Below, piece after piece: positions 13,414 to 16,745 of a stretch of DNA of 16,745 bases; position 1 is the stretch's first letter, and each line of letters starts with the position of its first letter. Location: contig CAZCGA010000135.1 of assembly GCA_964498075.1 (NCBI GenBank), positions 1 through 16,745 of the forward strand, read 5' to 3'. This DNA comes from CAZCGA01 sp964498075 (lineage in GTDB: Bacteria > Desulfobacterota > Binatia > HRBIN30). The position numbers and the translations under genes are program-made. The notes under the pieces are model-generated. The model did no database searches, was not told where the DNA came from, and was given only the letters and a program-made list of their open reading frames with translations.

Positions 13414-14682
13414 ATGACCCGTTGCGCCCAACAGACATGGATTGGTGGAGTGATCGCATCATTGCTTCTCACAAGCCCGCTGGCCATTCGCGCCGACGTT
13501 CAGCCAGGAGACGTGATTACCAAAGCTAACGCGGACGCGGTCGCAGACTTGGTCTCACCGGGGATCATGTGGTCCCTGGAGCGCGGCCTGCAGATGAAGA
13601 TCGTGCCGTACCGGCGAATCGAGTGGGACAAGGCCTACCGCGAGGCCACCGAGCAATACGCCAGTCAAGTGCAGCTCGCACCCGATGGCCGCTCCCTCGT
13701 CGGCCATGTTGCCGGGCTGCCGTTTCCGCACCTGGATCCGAATGACCCACAGCTGGCGCTCAAAATCATGTGGAACTACGACTACAAGCCGTACATCACC
13801 GACGATCAGGACTTGCGCAACTTTGACGCGGACACCGGGCCGGTCGGCGATCGTCCCATGAACGTCGAGCGCCACTTCTTGCTCGACCATCTGCGCACGC
13901 TCTTCTACACGGCGCGCCTGAACGTCGATCCCAAGCCCGAGTTGCCCAATCCCGGCCGCGTACGCGCGAAGTCGTCACTCCATCCGATCCTGGAGCCGTT
14001 TGACCTCAAGGGCGTTGGTCTCACCAGTGTCCGCTACCTGGACCCCGATCGGCAGGACGACACGTGGCTCTACTTGCCGACGCTGCGTCGCGTGCGTCGG
14101 CTCTCCAGCGCGCAACGATCCGACGCGCTCTTCGGACAAGATACGGACGTCGACAGCTACGGAGGATACGCGGGTCAGATCAGCTGGTTCGCGTGGAAAT
14201 ACCTCGGCGAGAAGACGGTGCTCGCCTCCTTTCACTCGGAGCGCTTCCCGGTCCAATGGTGCCCCGGAGGTGGTGATTTCGTGTTTTGCGACAACTGGGA
14301 GAAACGGCAGGTCTACGTGGTGGAAGGCGTCGCCAAACAGCCACAGTACGCCTACGGCAAGCGGGTGCTCTTCATTGACAAGGAGACCTACTTGATCGTC
14401 TACAGCGACATTTACGACCGTGCGGGCCACCTCTGGAAAGTGTGGATCAATCAGTACGGATTCCGCCAGGGCGCTACACCCGAAGGGATCCAGTATCCGG
14501 ATGAGATGCCCTTCACGCACAGCATCACGATGGTGGACATGCAATTGAGCCACGCCACCCGCGCCGCGCTGCCGAGCGCGAAATACCCGGGTGAGCAAGG
14601 CTGGTATTTCAATCAAGGCGCCAAGACCGGGCTAACCGAAGAGTTCTTCACGGTCGCCCATCTCATCGAGTCGGGACACTAG
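13414..14682 (+). CDS. DUF1329 family exported envelope protein
   Basis: A 422-residue secreted protein with a Sec signal peptide (hydrophobic core about 10-24, probable cleavage after Ala27 in IRADV) and the overall look of the DUF1329 family. Its members fold like LolA/LolB lipid-carrier proteins and sit in the periplasm or outer membrane. Typical features are the Trp/Tyr-rich mature chain, the RRVRRLSS segment near residue 225, and the SYGGYAGQISWFAWKYLG stretch that follows. Length matches the family. The start has AGGAGA about 8 bases upstream. It ends 9 bases before hflK, suggesting a shared transcript. A link to hydrophobic molecule transport or envelope lipids is plausible but unproven. 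Confidence 0.85.
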   Translation: MTRCAQQTWIGGVIASLLLTSPLAIRADVQPGDVITKANADAVADLVSPGIMWSLERGLQMKIVPYRRIEWDKAYREATEQYASQVQLAPDGRSLVGHVAGLPFPHLDPNDPQLALKIMWNYDYKPYITDDQDLRNFDADTGPVGDRPMNVERHFLLDHLRTLFYTARLNVDPKPELPNPGRVRAKSSLHPILEPFDLKGVGLTSVRYLDPDRQDDTWLYLPTLRRVRRLSSAQRSDALFGQDTDVDSYGGYAGQISWFAWKYLGEKTVLASFHSERFPVQWCPGGGDFVFCDNWEKRQVYVVEGVAKQPQYAYGKRVLFIDKETYLIVYSDIYDRAGHLWKVWINQYGFRQGATPEGIQYPDEMPFTHSITMVDMQLSHATRAALPSAKYPGEQGWYFNQGAKTGLTEEFFTVAHLIESGH

Positions 14683-14691
14683 AAGAGCGCG

Positions 14692-15798
14692 ATGCACAAC
14701 CGATTACCTGATAGGTTTTCCCACGGTGGCGGCGCGGATGACCCTCTCGATGCACTCCGCGGTATGTGGGAACAGTTCCGAGCCCGGTGGCCCGGTGGCG
14801 GACGGACGCGTGTCAGTCCATGGCTCATCGTTGCACTTGTGCTGCTATATGCACTGAGCGGCATCTTCATCGTGGCACCCGACGAGCGTGGCATCATCCT
14901 GCGCTTCGGACAGGTGGTACGCGAGGCAGATCCGGGACCCGGATACCATCTGCCGTGGCCCGTCGAGGAGGTGTTGAAGCCATCAGTCACCCAGATCCGC
15001 AAGGACGAGTTCGGCTTCCGCACCGTGGCGGTCGGGCCGCCGGCTCGCTATCGCAGCGAAGATGTGGAAGCGCTCATGCTCACCGGCGACGAGAACATCG
15101 TCAAGCTGCAGTTCATCGTCCAGTACAAGGTGAAGACTGATCCACGCGGCGCCACCGATTTCCTGTTCAACGTCCGTGATCCTCAGGAGACCGTACGCGA
15201 CGCCGCCGAGGCAGCCATGCGCGAGGTGATCGGCCGCGATGCCATCGATGACGCCCTCACGGAAGGCAAGGAACGCATCCAAATTGACGCGCAGCACCTG
15301 CTGCAGGGCATCCTTGACCGCTACCAAGTCGGCGTCGAAGTGATGACCCTGAAGCTGCAGGACGTGTATCCCCCCGACCAGGTGGCCGACGCGTTCAAGG
15401 ACGTCATCAGCGCGCAGCAGGACAAGGAACGGCTGATCAACGAATCGCGCGGCTACGCCAATGACGTCGTGCCCAAGGCGCGCGGCCAGGCGGCGCAGCT
15501 CCTGAACGAGGCGGAGGCGTACAAAGCGGTGAAGGTCCAGGATGCGGCCGGCGCAGCCCAACGCTTCATCGCGCTCCACGACGCCTACGCCAACGCCCGA
15601 GAGGTGACGCGGCAGCGCCTGTACATCGAGACGATGGAGGACGTGTTCGGACGGATGAACAAGATTCTCCTGGACGACCTGGCGGGCAAGCAGGTGGTGC
15701 CCTACCTACCGCTCGAGCAGGTGCTGAAGCCGCGCCGGCTCGAACCGGCGGAGGCGCCCGGGAGCCAGCCGGCTGCGACGCAGCCAGGGAGACGATAA
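14692..15798 (+). CDS. hflK: HflK-type SPFH/band 7 membrane protein
   Basis: A 368-residue protein with a Gly-rich N-terminal tail, one transmembrane segment (about 43-61) and a band 7/SPFH domain (from PDERGIILRFG at about 64 to about 290). It carries HflK hallmarks: PGYHLPWPVEEV, TGDENIVKLQFIVQYKV, and the long Ala/Glu/Gln-rich coiled-coil helices NEAEAYKAVKVQDA. HflK and HflC form a large cage around FtsH in the inner membrane and control its proteolysis in E. coli. The C-terminal Pro-rich tail is typical. The ribosome site is weak (AGAAGAG), and the close 9-base gap after the DUF1329 gene suggests coupling. The neighbouring hflC is frameshifted. Confidence 0.94.
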   Translation: MHNRLPDRFSHGGGADDPLDALRGMWEQFRARWPGGGRTRVSPWLIVALVLLYALSGIFIVAPDERGIILRFGQVVREADPGPGYHLPWPVEEVLKPSVTQIRKDEFGFRTVAVGPPARYRSEDVEALMLTGDENIVKLQFIVQYKVKTDPRGATDFLFNVRDPQETVRDAAEAAMREVIGRDAIDDALTEGKERIQIDAQHLLQGILDRYQVGVEVMTLKLQDVYPPDQVADAFKDVISAQQDKERLINESRGYANDVVPKARGQAAQLLNEAEAYKAVKVQDAAGAAQRFIALHDAYANAREVTRQRLYIETMEDVFGRMNKILLDDLAGKQVVPYLPLEQVLKPRRLEPAEAPGSQPAATQPGRR

Positions 15799-15800
15799 CT

Positions 15801-16674
15801 ATGAACCCGCGTTGGATCCCGATTGTCGTGGTCTTCGGCCTCCTCGTGGCCGCGTGGAACCTGGCGGCGTACCGGGTGCCTCAATGGATGCAGGCGATCG
15901 TGGTGCAGCTCGGTGAGCCGGTGCGCACCGTGCGCGAGCCCAGGGCTCTACTTCAAGATCCCGTTCATCCAGAACGTGCTCTACTTCGACAAGCGATTGC
16001 TCGACTACGCCGCCTCACCGCGAGAGCTGCTGACCAAGGACAAGCAGCAGCTCGTGGTCAACAACTACTCGCGCTGGCGCATCCAGGACCCGCTGCAGTT
16101 CTACCGCACCGTGCGTGACGAAGCTGGCGCCCAGTCGCGCCTGGACGATATCATCTACTCCAACCTGCGCGAGAACCTCGGCCGCCACACCCTCAGCGAC
16201 ATCGTCAATGAGAAGCGCGCGCTGCTCATGGAGCAGGTGACCGTGCGCAGCAACGAGAAGGCCCGCGAGTACGGGATCGAGGTGCTGGACGTGCGCATCA
16301 AGCGCGCCGATCTGCCGGAGAAGAACGAAATGAACGTCTTCAACCGCATGCGCACCGAGCGCGAGCGTCTGGCGAAAAAGTTCCGTGCCGAGGGGGACGA
16401 AGAGGCACGCAAGATCCGCTCACAAGCGGACAAGGAGGTGCAAATTCTCACCGCCGAAGCCCGCAAGCAGGCAGAAATCATGCGGGGCGAAGGCGACGCG
16501 TTGGCGGTCAAGATCTTTGCCGACGCCTACGGGCGCGACATGGAGTTCTACGAGCTCGTGCGTACGTTGGAGGCCTACCGCAACTCGATGAACGAGGGGA
16601 CCACCGTGATCCTGTCGCCCAACAGCGGCTTCTTCCGCTTCCTGAAGCAACTCGATCACCTGCCGCGGCCATGA
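15801..16674 (+). pseudogene. hflC: HflC-type SPFH/band 7 protein, interrupted by a one-base frameshift
   Basis: The ATG at 15801 is 2 bases after the hflK stop, with AGGGAGA upstream. The first 46 codons (one transmembrane segment, then AIVVQLGEPVRTVREP) read in one frame; from 15943 homology continues in the next frame (GLYFKIPFIQNVLYFDKR) to the TGA at 16672. Removing the single A at 15942 restores about 290 residues with all HflC landmarks: band 7 domain, LPEKNEMNVFNRM, Lys/Glu/Ala-rich coiled coil and DMEFYELVRTLEAY. As printed, the product would lose the band 7 domain and end near 16118. The rest of the frame is pristine, so this is either a sequencing or assembly error or a very recent mutation. 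Confidence 0.88.
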
Positions 16675-16714
16675 ACCACCTGGTGCAGCCCCACAGACGA
16701 AAAGGAGGCGGTCT

Positions 16715-16745
16715 ATGCAGCCCAACGTAAGACGAGAGAACGGCA
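16715..16745 (+). CDS. 5' end of an unidentified gene, cut by window edge
   Basis: An ATG at 16715 follows an excellent AAAGGAGG site at 6-base spacing, 40 bases after hflC. Only ten codons are visible (M-Q-P-N-V-R-R-E-N-G), too few to identify. It probably continues the plus-strand operon. Confidence 0.5.
   Translation, partial: MQPNVRRENG

Noticed and set aside
15801..16674. Programmed ribosomal frameshift to make HflC
   Set aside because: No slippery heptamer or obvious downstream stimulator at 15936-15950, and HflC is not known to use recoding; a one-base insertion is simpler.
1..16745. CRISPR arrays, tRNA/rRNA genes, insertion sequences, phage or toxin-antitoxin genes
   Set aside because: No regularly spaced repeats, RNA-gene hallmarks, transposase motifs or paired small toxin/antitoxin motifs were seen by reading both strands; weak or divergent examples could be missed without a search.

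Overview
The window is a GC-rich stretch of a Gram-negative bacterial chromosome. The periplasmic and envelope genes (twin-arginine signal, cytochrome c, HflK/HflC, HtpX, DUF1329) and the dense, mostly same-strand gene packing support this. No rRNA, tRNA or other taxonomic marker is present. An uncultured proteobacterial, Binatota or Methylomirabilota-type lineage would fit the gene mix, but that is a guess. No CRISPR array, insertion sequence or phage gene was seen, and no stretch over 300 bases lacks a gene.

Left block (minus strand, 1-3805): a periplasmic respiratory molybdoenzyme operon. It has a small membrane peptide ORF, then a fused diheme cytochrome c / ethylbenzene-dehydrogenase-type heme-binding subunit, then the catalytic subunit of a type II DMSO-reductase-family enzyme (NarG/nitrite-oxidoreductase-like). 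The catalytic gene runs off the left edge.

Second block (minus strand, about 3849-8335): a tightly coupled cassette of PIG-L/LmbE deacetylase, TPP-dependent 2-oxo acid dehydrogenase E1alpha, E1beta, and an unusual E2-like protein. The E2-like protein keeps the lipoyl and peripheral-subunit-binding domains, but its usual catalytic domain is replaced by a hexapeptide-repeat (left-handed beta-helix) acyltransferase. It is followed by a truncated PlsC-like acyltransferase at what looks like a rearrangement junction. My model is an assembly that makes an acyl group by 2-oxo acid decarboxylation and passes it from the lipoyl arm to an acceptor, possibly an amine exposed by the PIG-L enzyme. I regard this as the most novel content of the window.

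Centre (8410-10278): two divergent, mutually similar small membrane-anchored cysteine-rich proteins; a NhaR-type LysR regulator on the minus strand; and a possible remnant of the first codons of a transporter just downstream of nhaR. Three matching ATC-N9-GAT boxes, two in the nhaR-htpX spacer and one between the small-protein genes, suggest a small NhaR-like regulon.

Right block (plus strand, 10279-16745): a probable stress and membrane-protein quality-control operon. It runs htpX, terC, a short HPF/RaiA-like protein, two small zinc-binding proteins, a DUF1329 envelope protein, hflK, hflC and the start of another gene, with gaps of 55 bases or less. hflC carries a one-base frameshift near 15942, which is either a real mutation or a sequence error.
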